Shown here in pieces: positions 33,371-44,695 of a DNA stretch of 63,912 bases (position 1 is the first letter of the stretch; the number at the start of each line of letters is the position of its first letter). Source of the stretch: Chloroflexota bacterium (lineage in GTDB: Bacteria > Chloroflexota > Limnocylindria > P2-11E); NCBI GenBank assembly GCA_016194865.1, contig JACQAT010000010.1, positions 1-63,912 on the forward strand. The letters run 5' to 3'. The notes beneath the pieces were generated by a model, which saw only the letters and a program-made list of their open reading frames with translations, made no database searches and was not told the DNA's origin. The position numbers were made by a program, and so were the translations under genes.

Positions 33371-34536
33371 TGGGCGACGAAGACGCGCTCGAGGACCTGT
33401 CCGGTATCCCCCATCTTCCCGAGATCCTGGCCGTTGTAGCTGAGGAACGTCGCGCCGGCGTTGCCCGTCTTCACGACCACGTTCCTCCCGCTGAGCGACA
33501 GGGTCTGGCCGTTGACGAAGATGCGGTTCGTGTTCGCGGCCTGCGCGCCGTCGATCGTCGCGAGGAGCCACGCGTCGCCGCCCTGCACGCGCACGACGAC
33601 GAAGGCCGCCGTGTACGCGACCGCGACGGTGCGCGTCTCCTGGACCTCCGCGCCCGCCGCGGTCTTCGCCACGACGCGGACCGTCTGCGAGCCGGCCGTG
33701 AAGTTCACGGTCGCCGAAAAGCGGCCATCGGCCCCCGGAGCGACGGTGAGGCCGTTGACAACGAGGCTCGTGACCGAGCGGTCGACCCGTCCCGACACCG
33801 TGACCGGCGCGTTCGTGTAGGTACCGCCGTTCGCGGGCTGCTCGACGATGAGCTGCGGCGCCTGCTGCAGGTCCGGCAGCGCGACGGAGTCCGAGCGCAG
33901 CGTGCGCGAGACCTGGTTCACCTTCCCCGTCGCATCGAGCACCTGGACCTCGATGTGGTTGCTCCCGGGCTTCAGCGGGACCTTCAGGGAGAAGGTGCCA
34001 TCGAGCGCCGGATGGAGGTCCGCGTACGTCTCGGGCCCGGGGAACACGCGCACGGTGATGCGCGCGTCCGGGACGGTCTTGCCGACGATCGTGTACTCGC
34101 TCGCGTTCGTGACGAGGTTGTCGGTCGGGTCGAGCACCTCGATGCGCGGCGGCACCGCGAAGGTCGAGAACTGGTAGTAGAGGTACCCGACGAACGCCGA
34201 CACGCCTGCCAGCACGAGGATGGGCACGAGGATCGCCGGCGTGAGGATGAGGTTGCGCCTCATGATCGGCTTCATCGGCTCGAACATGCGCGGCGGCTCC
34301 GGCGCGCCGCGCTCCTGCTGGTAGAGCCCGATCAGCTCGTCGGCGTCGAGGTCGAGGTACTCCGCGTAGTTCCGCAGGAAGCCCTTCGTGTACACCGCGC
34401 CCGGCAGTGAGTGGTAGTCGCCGTTCTCGAGCGCGTGGAGGAATTTCTCGCGGATGCGTGTGTCCTCGGCGGCCTGCTCGAGCGTGAGGCCCATGCGCTC
34501 CCGCTGCGTGCGGAGCTGGTCGCCTAGACGTGCCAT
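33367..34536 (-). CDS. rodZ: RodZ-like protein (HTH, membrane segment, Ig-like repeats)
   Basis: 389 residues. The N-terminal HTH_25 domain (LGDQLRTQRERMGLTLEQAAEDTRIREKFLHALE) is followed by YTKGFLRNYAEYLDLDADELI, typical of RodZ cytoplasmic regions. One membrane helix (AILVPILVLAGVSAFVGYL, about 145-165) follows. Outside are two Ig-like repeats and a DUF4115-type C-terminus with YNGQDLGKMGDTG. RodZ links MreB to the cell envelope in rods; no mre genes are here. It overlaps both ftsK and pgsA by ATGA. Confidence 0.85.
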   Translation of the reverse strand: MARLGDQLRTQRERMGLTLEQAAEDTRIREKFLHALENGDYHSLPGAVYTKGFLRNYAEYLDLDADELIGLYQQERGAPEPPRMFEPMKPIMRRNLILTPAILVPILVLAGVSAFVGYLYYQFSTFAVPPRIEVLDPTDNLVTNASEYTIVGKTVPDARITVRVFPGPETYADLHPALDGTFSLKVPLKPGSNHIEVQVLDATGKVNQVSRTLRSDSVALPDLQQAPQLIVEQPANGGTYTNAPVTVSGRVDRSVTSLVVNGLTVAPGADGRFSATVNFTAGSQTVRVVAKTAAGAEVQETRTVAVAYTAAFVVVRVQGGDAWLLATIDGAQAANTNRIFVNGQTLSLSGRNVVVKTGNAGATFLSYNGQDLGKMGDTGQVLERVFVAQ

Positions 34537-36791
34537 CAGCTGTCCTCGCTGTTGATGCGTGGCGCGGCGGAGCCGTAGACCTCGCGCATCTTCCCCGGCC
34601 CCACCGAGGGACCGATGACGCCATTCTGCTCCATGAGGTCGATCAGCCGGCCCGCCCGGGCGAAGCCGACGGTCATCTTGCGCTGCAGCATGGACACCGA
34701 CGCCTGGCCGGCGCGCTGGACGATGTCGACCGCCTCGTCGTACCGGGAGTCGTCGATGTCGCCGTCGCCCCCGTCGTCGCGGGTCCGCACGAGCCGGTCC
34801 TCGCCCTCGGTGACCTTCGCGTGGCGGTCGTAGGACCTGCCGGCCTGATCGACCCAATGCTTGCTGAGCTCGCCGATCTCCTTGTCGGAGACGAACACGC
34901 CCTGCGCGCGGATCGGGCTCGCGAGGTCGGGCCGGAGCACGAGCATGTCGCCGCGCCCGAGCAGCTTCTCGGCGCCGATCATGTCGAGGATCGTGCGCGA
35001 GTCCACCGCGGACGCGGTGGCGAACGCGATGCGCGCCGGGATGTTCGCCTTGATGAGACCGGTGATCACGTCGACCGACGGACGCTGCGTGCCCAGCACG
35101 AGGTGGATGCCGGTCGCGCGCGCGAGCTGGGCGATGCGCGTGATCTGCTTCTCCACCTGGATCGGCGCCTGCAGCATGAGGTCCGCGAGCTCGTCGATGA
35201 CGAACACGATGTACGGGATGCGATCGGGACCGGTGCGCGTCTCGTTGTAGCCGGCGATGTTGCGCGCGCTCGCGCGTGCGAACAGCCGGTAGCGGCGATC
35301 CATCTCCCCCGTCACCCAGTAGAGCGCGTTGAGGATCTTGTCGGACTCGGTCATCACGTCGACGATCAGATGCGGGATGTCGCGGAAGCCCGAGAAGTCC
35401 ACGCGCTTCAGGTCGCCGATCAGCAGGCGCACCTCGTCGGGCGTCTTGCTGAGCAGGATGCTCGCGAGGATCGAGCTGATGAGCACGCTCTTGCCGGAGC
35501 CCGTCTGGCCGGCGACGAGCAGGTGCGGCATCGCGGCGAGGTCGAGGACGATCGGGCTGCCGGACACGTCGCGGCCGAGGGCGAGGTTGATCCGCGCGTT
35601 GGCGTCGCGGAAGATCGCGGTCTCGACGACGTCGCGCAGCGTCACCAGCCCCACCGCGATGTTCGGGACCTCGATGCCGACGACGCTCTTCCCCGGCACC
35701 GGGGCCTCGATGCGCAGCGTGCGCGCCGCGAGCGCGAGCGCCAGGTCGTCGTTGAGCGCCTCGATGCGCGAGAGCTTCACGCCCGGGGCGGGCTTGATCT
35801 CGTAGCGCGTCACGACCGGGCCGACCGTCGCCTCGACGACCTTGGCGGCGATGTTGAAGTGCGCGAGCGTTTCCTCGATCACCTGCGCGCGGCGCTGGAC
35901 CTCGCTGGCGCCGCCCGCGTGACCGGCGTCCCCTTCGCTCATGGTCTCGACCGACGGCAGCTTCCAGTCGTGGTCCGCGGCGGCGTGCATCACACCCTCG
36001 GCGGCGGTCATCGCGGACGGGAGCCCGGCGAGCGGTCCGCCGATGGCGGCCGCGCCGCTCACCGCCGCGACGGTGGACGCGATCGTGGGCGCGGCCGGCG
36101 GTGCCTTCGGTGCCGGCTTCGGTGACTTCGGCTCCGGCATGTTGATGCGCAGCTGCTGCGGGGGAACGTCGGGCTCATCCCTGCTCGGCGTGCGCGTCGT
36201 GAGGACGGGGGCGTCGTCGATCTCGTCCACGGCGCGCGCGAAGGCGGTGCCGCTGCGCCCGGGCAGGATGTCGCCAGGGCGGAGCGCGACGCGTGGGCGG
36301 CGCTCGAACGCGGTGCGCGCGATGCCGCTGACGCCCCGCTTGGCCGCGAGCACGAGGCCGACCGCGGCGATGGCGACGAGCAGCACGAGCGCGCCGGGAC
36401 CGCCGAGCGCGCCGGTCGCGCCGCCGCCGATGAGCTCCCCGACGAGGCCGCCAAAGCGTCCCGCCACATGGAGCACGCCGAGGACGGCCACGCACACGAT
36501 CGCGATACCGATCCCCGGCGAGATGAAGTGCACGCGCAGCGGCGCGTACCAGGCCGCCGCGGCGACGTAGCCGAGCACGAATGGCACGAGCACGGCGCCG
36601 GCCCCGAAGAGCGCGAACAGCGACGTGCGCCACCAGCGCAGGACGGCGCCCTGATCGGTCACGAACGTGACGAGCGTCAGCACCGCGAGCAGGCTGATCG
36701 CGATGGCGATGATCTCCGAGCGCACGCGCGCCGGGTCGTGCGTCGTCGGTGTGCGCTTCACGGGCCGGACCGCGGCACTTTTGCGCGCCAT
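34536..36791 (-). CDS. ftsK: DNA translocase FtsK/SpoIIIE
   Basis: 751 residues. It pumps chromosomal DNA through the closing septum. Four N-terminal membrane helices (about 25-180) and a Pro/Lys-rich linker precede the motor: alpha/beta domains with Walker A GQTGSGKSVLI, Walker B YIVFVIDELADLML and GTQRPSVDVITGLIKANIPARIAF. The gamma winged helix that reads KOPS is VSMLQRKMTVGFARAGRLIDLMEQNGVIG. Its length is at the short end for FtsK. The stop overlaps the RodZ-like start (ATGA), and the start is one base after the rnj stop. Confidence 0.96.
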   Translation of the reverse strand: MARKSAAVRPVKRTPTTHDPARVRSEIIAIAISLLAVLTLVTFVTDQGAVLRWWRTSLFALFGAGAVLVPFVLGYVAAAAWYAPLRVHFISPGIGIAIVCVAVLGVLHVAGRFGGLVGELIGGGATGALGGPGALVLLVAIAAVGLVLAAKRGVSGIARTAFERRPRVALRPGDILPGRSGTAFARAVDEIDDAPVLTTRTPSRDEPDVPPQQLRINMPEPKSPKPAPKAPPAAPTIASTVAAVSGAAAIGGPLAGLPSAMTAAEGVMHAAADHDWKLPSVETMSEGDAGHAGGASEVQRRAQVIEETLAHFNIAAKVVEATVGPVVTRYEIKPAPGVKLSRIEALNDDLALALAARTLRIEAPVPGKSVVGIEVPNIAVGLVTLRDVVETAIFRDANARINLALGRDVSGSPIVLDLAAMPHLLVAGQTGSGKSVLISSILASILLSKTPDEVRLLIGDLKRVDFSGFRDIPHLIVDVMTESDKILNALYWVTGEMDRRYRLFARASARNIAGYNETRTGPDRIPYIVFVIDELADLMLQAPIQVEKQITRIAQLARATGIHLVLGTQRPSVDVITGLIKANIPARIAFATASAVDSRTILDMIGAEKLLGRGDMLVLRPDLASPIRAQGVFVSDKEIGELSKHWVDQAGRSYDRHAKVTEGEDRLVRTRDDGGDGDIDDSRYDEAVDIVQRAGQASVSMLQRKMTVGFARAGRLIDLMEQNGVIGPSVGPGKMREVYGSAAPRINSEDS

Positions 36792-38456
36792 CTAGACCTG
36801 CATGACGACGGGCAGGACCATCGGGCGGCGCTTCGTCTTCTCGTAGAGGAAGGACGAGAGGCTGCTGTGGATCTCGTCACGCAGCGCCGAGACCTCGGCG
36901 AGGTGCTCACCCGATTGCGCCTGCCCGAGCCCGGCGAGGATCCGCGCGCGCGCCTCTTCGATCAGGTCGCCCGCGTCCTTCTCCGGTACGAAGCCCTTCG
37001 TCACGATGTCGGGGCCGGCGACCACGCGGCCGGTCCGGCGCTCGATGGTGAGCACGACGAGGAAGAACCCGTCGCTGCCGATCGAGAGCCGGTCGCGCAT
37101 CACCGACTCGCTCACGTCCCCCACCCCGAGGCCATCGACGTACACCTCGCCGGTGTGGATCCGGGTCCCCAGCCGTCCCCCGTTGTCGTCGAGCTCGAGG
37201 ACGTCGCCGTTCGTGATCACGAACGCCTTCTTCGCATCGACGCCCAGATCCATCGCGATGCGCGCGTGGCGCACCAGCATGCGGTACTCGCCGTGGATCG
37301 GGACGAAGTGCTTCGGGCGCAGGATGTTGATGAGGAGCTTGAGCTCCTCCTGGCTCGCGTGTCCCGACACGTGGGGTCGCGCGCCCGGGTCATAGATGAC
37401 CTCCGCGCCGAGCTTGTAGAGGTTGTCGACGGTGCGCGTGACGAGCTCCTCGTTCCCGGGGATCGGCGTCGCGGACATGACGACGGTGTCGCCCTCCTTC
37501 ACCGCGACGTGGCGGTGGTCGCCGAGGGCCATGCGCGACAGCGCGCTCGTCGGCTCGCCCTGGCTGCCGGTCGTGATGATGCAGATCTCGTGATCGGCCA
37601 GCTTGCCGATGTCGCCCGCGTGCACGATCGCGCCCTCCGGGAACTCGAGGTAGCCGAGCTCCTTCGCGGTGCGCGAGTAGTTCTCCATGGAGCGGCCGAT
37701 GATCGCCGTGCGCCTCCCCCAGGCGTGCGCGATGTCGACGATCTGCTTGACCCGAGAGATGTTCGACGCGAAGGTCGTCGTGATCACGCGACCCGGGGCG
37801 CGGGCCATGATCCCGTCGAACAGCTCGCCCACGTGGCGCTCGGAGGGCGTGTAGCCGGCGACCTCGGCGCGCGTCGAGTCGCTCATGAGCAGCAGCACGC
37901 CCTTGCCCGCGATCGCGGCGAGACGGGCGAAGTCAGTCACGCGTCCGTCAACGGGCGTGTGGTCGAACTTCCAGTCACCCGAGTGGACGATCGTCCCGTA
38001 CTCGGTGTCGATGGTGACGCCGACCGCGTCGGGGATGCTGTGGCAGACGTCATAGGTGTCGCACTTGAAGTGCCCCACCTCGAACGGCGTGCCGGGGGTG
38101 ACCTCCCGGAAGATCGTTCGGTCGGCGAGCTTGTGCTCGCGCAGCTTGGTCTTGATGAGCCCGAGGGTCAGCTTCGTGCCGTAGAGCGGCACCGTGGGCA
38201 GGTCGCGCAGCATGTAGGGCAACGCGCCGATGTGATCCTCGTGCGCGTGCGTGATGATGATCCCGCGTACCTTGTCCCCGCGATCCCTTAGATATGTGTA
38301 GTCCGGGATCACGATGTCGATCCCGAGCATCTCCTGGTCCGGGAACATCAGCCCGGCATCCACGACGACGATGTCGTCGCCCTGCTCGATCGCCATGCAG
38401 TTCTTCCCAATCTCGCCGACGCCGCCGAGCGGGATGACGCGGACGGGCTTACCCAA
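36792..38456 (-). CDS. rnj: Ribonuclease J
   Basis: 554 residues. RNase J is a metallo-beta-lactamase/beta-CASP enzyme with 5' exo- and endonuclease activity. GGVGEIGKNCMAIE starts the fold; HAHEDHIGALPYML is the zinc-binding HxHxDH motif; IVHSGDWKFDHTPVDG and LMSDSTRAE follow, and SGHASQEELKLLINILRPKHFVPIHGEYRM is the beta-CASP region. TTG 38456 is the likely start and overlaps the udg stop by 8 bases; no better codon exists. Confidence 0.96.
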   Translation of the reverse strand: MGKPVRVIPLGGVGEIGKNCMAIEQGDDIVVVDAGLMFPDQEMLGIDIVIPDYTYLRDRGDKVRGIIITHAHEDHIGALPYMLRDLPTVPLYGTKLTLGLIKTKLREHKLADRTIFREVTPGTPFEVGHFKCDTYDVCHSIPDAVGVTIDTEYGTIVHSGDWKFDHTPVDGRVTDFARLAAIAGKGVLLLMSDSTRAEVAGYTPSERHVGELFDGIMARAPGRVITTTFASNISRVKQIVDIAHAWGRRTAIIGRSMENYSRTAKELGYLEFPEGAIVHAGDIGKLADHEICIITTGSQGEPTSALSRMALGDHRHVAVKEGDTVVMSATPIPGNEELVTRTVDNLYKLGAEVIYDPGARPHVSGHASQEELKLLINILRPKHFVPIHGEYRMLVRHARIAMDLGVDAKKAFVITNGDVLELDDNGGRLGTRIHTGEVYVDGLGVGDVSESVMRDRLSIGSDGFFLVVLTIERRTGRVVAGPDIVTKGFVPEKDAGDLIEEARARILAGLGQAQSGEHLAEVSALRDEIHSSLSSFLYEKTKRRPMVLPVVMQV

Positions 38457-39066
38457 ACAGTGTCTGCTGCGTCGCCGCCACAGGCTCCGGCTTCTTCGGA
38501 TCCGGGCCCGGCGCAGCCAGGAGCTGCGCCAGCGTCTGAAAGTCCTTCACGAGCTCGCCGCGCAGCGACGGCTGGTGCCGCGCGGCGGCGGGATGGAACA
38601 TCGGGAATACGGTCACGTCGCCCACGCGCTGCGCCTTGCCGTGCACGCGCGTGATCGACTGGCCGGGCATGAACTTGTACATGGCGAACCGGCCGAGCGT
38701 CACGACGACCTTCGGCTGGAGCACCGCGAGGTGGCGCTGGAACCAGACGTCGCAGGCTGCGACCTCTTCCGATAGCGGGTCGCGATTCTCCGGCGGCCGG
38801 TGGCGGACCACGTTGGTGATGAAGACCTTCGTCCGGTCGAGACCGATGCCGCGCAGGAGCTCGTCCAAAAGCTGTCCGGCGGCACCGACGAACGGGCGGC
38901 CCTGGACGTCCTCGTTGTAGCCGGGCGCCTCGCCGAGGAAGAGGATGCGGCCCTCCGCCGACCCCTCGCCGGGGACCGCCTGACGCGCGCTGCGGTGCAG
39001 GGGGCAGGCCGTGCAGCCACGGATCTCGTCAGCCAACCCAGCGAGGGCGTCAAGCGCATCCGTCAC
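38449..39066 (-). CDS. Family 4 uracil-DNA glycosylase, one Fe-S cysteine replaced by His
   Basis: 205 residues from GTG 39066. It removes uracil from DNA. Motif A GEAPGYNEDVQGRPFVGAAGQLLDELL and motif B FPMFHPAAA are intact. Family 4 enzymes bind a 4Fe-4S cluster through four cysteines. Here Cys18, Cys21 and Cys105 are present, but the third ligand position in NVVRHRPPENRDP is His89 where homologues have Cys (KCRPP). The cluster might be three-Cys/one-His or altered. The C-terminal tail is Pro/Lys-rich. The gene overlaps rnj. Confidence 0.92.
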   Translation of the reverse strand: MTDALDALAGLADEIRGCTACPLHRSARQAVPGEGSAEGRILFLGEAPGYNEDVQGRPFVGAAGQLLDELLRGIGLDRTKVFITNVVRHRPPENRDPLSEEVAACDVWFQRHLAVLQPKVVVTLGRFAMYKFMPGQSITRVHGKAQRVGDVTVFPMFHPAAARHQPSLRGELVKDFQTLAQLLAAPGPDPKKPEPVAATQQTLFG

Positions 39067-39073
39067 AGCGTGA

Positions 39074-39739
39074 TTATGGCCGTCGCCGCGCCAGGTAGAC
39101 GACGTCCGTGTACGGGCGGCGCGGCATCTCGATCACGTCGACGTAGAAGCCGCTTCTTTCGAACCGCTCGAGGGCCTCGGCGCGGGTCGGGAAGTGGAGC
39201 CGCTTCCCGCCGCCGCGGGTCAGGCCGAGGCTGACGGTGACGAGCTCCTGCCCGTACGTCAGCGCGTAGCGCGGCCCCGTCGAGCGCTCCTGAGCCTTCA
39301 CGATGAGCGGGCTGTTCTCGCTGAGCGCCGCCGCCGCGTTCTTCAGGACCAGCTCCTGCGCTTCCGGTGAAAGGAGGTAGAGCACGTCGACGATGACGAT
39401 CACGTCGCACGGCGGCGGGGGGGTCGCGACGACGTCGCCCACCTCGAAGCGCAGCCACTGGGTGTCGCGGACCGCGCCGCGCGCGACCTCGATCTTGCGC
39501 GGGTCGAGGTCGATGCCCAGCACGCGGCGGCCCGGCGCCGCCTCGCGCAGCAGGCAGGAGAAGAGCCCGTGCCCGCATCCGAGCTCGACGATGAAGCCGT
39601 TCCGCGGCACGTACTGCTCGACGAACGCGAGATCGGACAGGAACGCGCGGCCGTGCACGAACGCGCGCGCCGCGAGCGGCGCGGAGCGGTAGCGATGGAC
39701 CGCTCGGTTGAGCGCGGCGCTGGTCCTCGAGCCCGGCAT
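39074..39739 (-). CDS. Class I SAM-dependent methyltransferase
   Basis: 221 residues from ATG 39739. SAM motif I is FIVELGCGHGLFSCLL, motif II is VLGIDLDPRKIEVA, and VIVIVDVLYLLSPEAQ is motif IV-like. The C-terminus (FYVDVIEMPRRPYTDVVYLA) suggests lipid or small-molecule methyltransferases of the UbiE/Coq family in general, but no substrate can be named. It starts one base after the YdjC stop, in a cluster with a deacetylase and a family 2 glycosyltransferase, hinting at envelope glycan or lipid work (inference). Confidence 0.82.
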   Translation of the reverse strand: MPGSRTSAALNRAVHRYRSAPLAARAFVHGRAFLSDLAFVEQYVPRNGFIVELGCGHGLFSCLLREAAPGRRVLGIDLDPRKIEVARGAVRDTQWLRFEVGDVVATPPPPCDVIVIVDVLYLLSPEAQELVLKNAAAALSENSPLIVKAQERSTGPRYALTYGQELVTVSLGLTRGGGKRLHFPTRAEALERFERSGFYVDVIEMPRRPYTDVVYLARRRP

Positions 39740-40504
39740 CTACCCGACCCGCCGCGATACGGTGTCCCGGCCGATCGCCGCCACGAGCAGAGGATCGGTC
39801 AGGGTCGTGAGCTCACGGATCCGGGAGATGCCCTCGGCGTCCTCCGCGCCGGGATGGACACCCAGCTCCCCCACTCCCCCATGCGCGGCGAGCAGCGCGA
39901 TGCCGGCGGCGTCGAGCGACGACGAGGAGAGGTCCACGTACCACTCGTTGCCGGGGATCCCGCGGAAGAAGGGCAGCGTGGCGAACGTCGCGGCGCGGAG
40001 CGCCCGGGCCTTCCCACCGCCCCAGCGCGCGGTCGGCCGACGCAGCCAGCGCACCTTGTGCTCGCGTGCGAGCGCGCCGACGACCCGCGAGACCAGAGGC
40101 AGCGCGTGGGTGTGGCGATGCGAGTCCCAGGCGTCCGTGGTGATCCCCCACTCCTGCGCACGCGCGACCTGGGCGCGCAGCTCGTGCGCGATCTCGCTCC
40201 CGCGCACGCGACCGGAGTACAGGGCCCGCGCCAGGGCCCCGAGCCCGAGGAAACGGCCGTCCTCGTCGATGAGCGAGGGCACGCGCGCGGGATCGCTCGC
40301 GGGCGTGCCGCCGACGAGGTCGAAGTGCAGGCCGAGCTCGAGATCGGGCGCGCGCTCCCGTGCCAGCGCCGCGCCCTCGGCCGACGCCGGATACGTCACC
40401 AGGAGCGATGCGGAGCGGACGACGCCGTCGCAGTGGGCGCTGAGCACCCCGCTCGTGACGCCTGGCGACATGCCGAGGTCGTCGGCGGTGATGACGAGCC
40501 TCAT
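39740..40504 (-). CDS. YdjC/ChbG-family carbohydrate deacetylase
   Basis: 254 residues. The family removes N-acetyl groups from oligosaccharides or lipid-linked sugars in a metal-dependent way. Metal and catalytic motifs are LVITADDLGMSPGV at the N-terminus, LELGLHFDLVGG, and TDAWDSHRHTHALP; the C-terminal VGELGVHPG is also conserved. ATG 40504 overlaps the glycosyltransferase stop (ATGA), so the two are coupled and may act on the same lipid-linked sugar. Confidence 0.88.
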   Translation of the reverse strand: MRLVITADDLGMSPGVTSGVLSAHCDGVVRSASLLVTYPASAEGAALARERAPDLELGLHFDLVGGTPASDPARVPSLIDEDGRFLGLGALARALYSGRVRGSEIAHELRAQVARAQEWGITTDAWDSHRHTHALPLVSRVVGALAREHKVRWLRRPTARWGGGKARALRAATFATLPFFRGIPGNEWYVDLSSSSLDAAGIALLAAHGGVGELGVHPGAEDAEGISRIRELTTLTDPLLVAAIGRDTVSRRVG

Positions 40505-41220
40505 CGATAGCGGCCGCGCAGCGCGTTGACCCTGATGCGGATGAGGTCCGCGACCATCCGCGGCGCGTCCTCGAGGAAATCGATGCTCGTGCCCCGCGGC
40601 TGGCGGAGCACGAACGGCACCTCGGCGACCCGCAGGCCGCGCTTCCTCGCGAGGAACAGCAGCTCCGCATCGAAGGCGAAGCCGTCGATCCGCAGGCGCG
40701 GGAACAGCGCCTTCGCCGCTTCGTACGTGTACGCCTTGCCACCGCACTGCGTGTCCTGGACCCCCGTGGGGACCAGCACGCGGACGAACGCGCGATAGAC
40801 GAAGCCCATCACGATGCGCCACCACGGCCGGAACACGCGAGAGCCACGGACGTAGCGGGACGCGATCGCGATGTCGGCGCCCTCGTCGATCGCGCGGCAG
40901 AGGTCGTCGACGATCTCGACCGGGATCGTGAGATCGGCATCGAGGAAGACGATCGGATCTCCCTGCGCGAGTGCCGCGCCGCTGCGCACGGCCGCTCCCT
41001 TCCCGGCGTGGTCGATCCGCTGCAGCCTGAACGTGAGCCCCGTCGTCGCGAGGGCGTCGACGCTCCGCTGGAAGGCATGGCCCGTGTCATCGCTGGAGCC
41101 ATCGTCCACGACGATGATCTCGGCGGCGACGCCGCGATCCCCGAAGAACTCGGCACAGCGCGCGAGGCTCGCCGGTAGCCGGCGAGCCTCGTTGTATGCG
41201 GGAAGGATGAGTGAGAGCAG
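40501..41220 (-). CDS. Family 2 glycosyltransferase (dolichyl-phosphate sugar synthase type), apparent CTG start
   Basis: 239 residues if started at CTG 41220: LLSLILPAYNEARRLPASL is the normal GT2 N-terminus. The first ATG/GTG/TTG in frame (GTG 41109) would remove the first beta strand, so CTG is the best start. VVDDGSSDDT and the VFLDADLTIP motif bind UDP/GDP-sugar and metal; QCGGKAYT and the C-terminal FVLRQPRGTSI also match DPM/DPG synthases. It follows pnp by 3 bases and is coupled to the YdjC gene by ATGA. The product is probably a polyprenyl-phosphate sugar. Confidence 0.88.
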   Translation of the reverse strand: MLSLILPAYNEARRLPASLARCAEFFGDRGVAAEIIVVDDGSSDDTGHAFQRSVDALATTGLTFRLQRIDHAGKGAAVRSGAALAQGDPIVFLDADLTIPVEIVDDLCRAIDEGADIAIASRYVRGSRVFRPWWRIVMGFVYRAFVRVLVPTGVQDTQCGGKAYTYEAAKALFPRLRIDGFAFDAELLFLARKRGLRVAEVPFVLRQPRGTSIDFLEDAPRMVADLIRIRVNALRGRYR

Positions 41221-41223
41221 GCG

Positions 41224-43476
<2,253 letters not shown>

Positions 43477-43499
43477 GTGTTCTCTCGGGTGTCGCTATG

Positions 43500-43527
43500 A
43501 AAAAGACCCAGGCCACCGCCTGGGTCT
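43500..43527 (-). terminator. Intrinsic terminator between rpsO and pnp
   Basis: AGACCCAGGC (43504-43513) pairs perfectly over 10 bases with GCCTGGGTCT (43518-43527) across a 4-base loop. On the minus strand it is followed by TTTTT (43504-43500). It lies 16 bases after the rpsO stop and 24 bases before pnp. Confidence 0.85.
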
Positions 43528-43543
43528 CCCTGGGTCTAGCGGC

Positions 43544-43816
43544 TCAGCGTCGGAGACCGAGTCGCCCGATGATCTCCTGGTAGCGCTCCGGGCTCTTCCG
43601 ATGGAGATAAGCGAGCAAACGGCGTCGCTGTCCGACCATCATGAGAAGCCCGCGACGACTGTGGTTGTCGTGCTTCGCTTCGCGCAGATGCTCGGTCAGA
43701 TGCTTGATCCGCTCGGTGAGGAGCGCGATCTGGACCTCCGGCGATCCGGTGTCCGTCTCGTGCTGGCGGTAGCTGGCGATGACCTCACCCTTAGGGGCTT
43801 GCGGTGCGAGCGGCAC
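43544..43816 (-). CDS. rpsO: 30S ribosomal protein S15
   Basis: 90 residues, the standard S15 length. S15 binds 16S rRNA in the central domain early in assembly. [53 protein letters not shown] is the family core. GTG 43816 with AAAGGAC just upstream. A small GATCC/GGATC hairpin in the leader (about 43832-43844) could relate to S15 autoregulation, but this is only suggestive. A terminator follows the gene. Confidence 0.97.
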   Translation of the reverse strand: MPLAPQAPKGEVIASYRQHETDTGSPEVQIALLTERIKHLTEHLREAKHDNHSRRGLLMMVGQRRRLLAYLHRKSPERYQEIIGRLGLRR

Positions 43817-43891
43817 CCGTTGTCCTTTCTCTGATCCTTTGGATCTCTATTTCATGCGTGAGTGTACCCAAATGACGCAGAATCCGCGCTC

Positions 43892-44695
43892 ATGGCGGGG
43901 GGTGAGGTCGCGGCGGTCACCCTTCGCGGCGTCTCGAAGACATACCGGCCCCCGCAGAAGCGTCCATACCTGGCGATCACCGACATTGACCTCGACATAC
44001 CGACCGGTCGCTTCGTCTCGGTCGTGGGCCCTTCCGGGTGCGGCAAGTCCACCCTGCTCTCGCTCGTTTCCGGACTGCTGCCGCCCACGACCGGGGAGGT
44101 CACCCTCAATGGGACGCCGGTGCGCGAGGTCCGGACGGACCTCGGGTTCATCTTCCAGCGCGACGCGCTGCTCCCCTGGCGGACCGTCCGCGAGAACGTT
44201 GCGCTCCCGCTGCGCTTCCGGGGACGGTCCGATCGGGCGCGCGTCGAGGAATGGATCACGCGCGTCGGTCTGGCCCCCTTCGCGGACAACTACCCGCACG
44301 AGCTGAGCGGCGGCATGCGCAAACGCGCGCAGCTGGCGCAGTCGCTCGTGGCCGACCCCGCCGTGCTGCTCATGGACGAGCCGTTCAGCGCGCTCGACGT
44401 CCAGACGCGGAACCTCATGGAGAACGAGCTGCTGACGCTGTGGGGCGCCTCGGGCAAGACCGTGCTCTTCATCACGCACGATCTCGAGGAGGCGATCGCG
44501 CTCTCCGACGAGATCGTCGTCATGACCGCGGGCCCCGGGCGGATCAAGGCGCGCTACACCGTCGATCTCCCGCGGCCGCGGAACGTCACCGAGATCCGCT
44601 TCTCTCCGGCGTTCGCCACGATCTACGAGCATGCCTGGAACGACCTACGCGACGAGGTCGAGCGCTCGTACCAGCGGAGCCTCCAGCGCTCATGA
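43892..44695 (+). CDS. ABC transporter ATPase (nitrate/sulfonate/taurine type)
   Basis: 267 residues from ATG 43892; GTG 43862 would add 10 residues. Walker A VGPSGCGKST, Q-loop FIFQRDALLPWRTVRENV, signature LSGGMRKRAQLAQSL, Walker B VLLMDEPFSALD and the H-loop FITHD are intact. TVRENVALPLRFRG and the C-terminal length fit the SsuB/TauB/NrtD group. The stop overlaps the permease start (ATGA). The binding protein downstream belongs to the same system. Substrate could be sulfonate, nitrate or a pyrimidine precursor. Confidence 0.92.
   Translation: MAGGEVAAVTLRGVSKTYRPPQKRPYLAITDIDLDIPTGRFVSVVGPSGCGKSTLLSLVSGLLPPTTGEVTLNGTPVREVRTDLGFIFQRDALLPWRTVRENVALPLRFRGRSDRARVEEWITRVGLAPFADNYPHELSGGMRKRAQLAQSLVADPAVLLMDEPFSALDVQTRNLMENELLTLWGASGKTVLFITHDLEEAIALSDEIVVMTAGPGRIKARYTVDLPRPRNVTEIRFSPAFATIYEHAWNDLRDEVERSYQRSLQRS

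Noticed and set aside
41168-41188. Palindrome GCTCGCCGG-TA-GCCGGCGAGC-like inside the GT2 gene
   Set aside because: It encodes conserved N-terminal residues of the glycosyltransferase; probably chance in GC-rich DNA.
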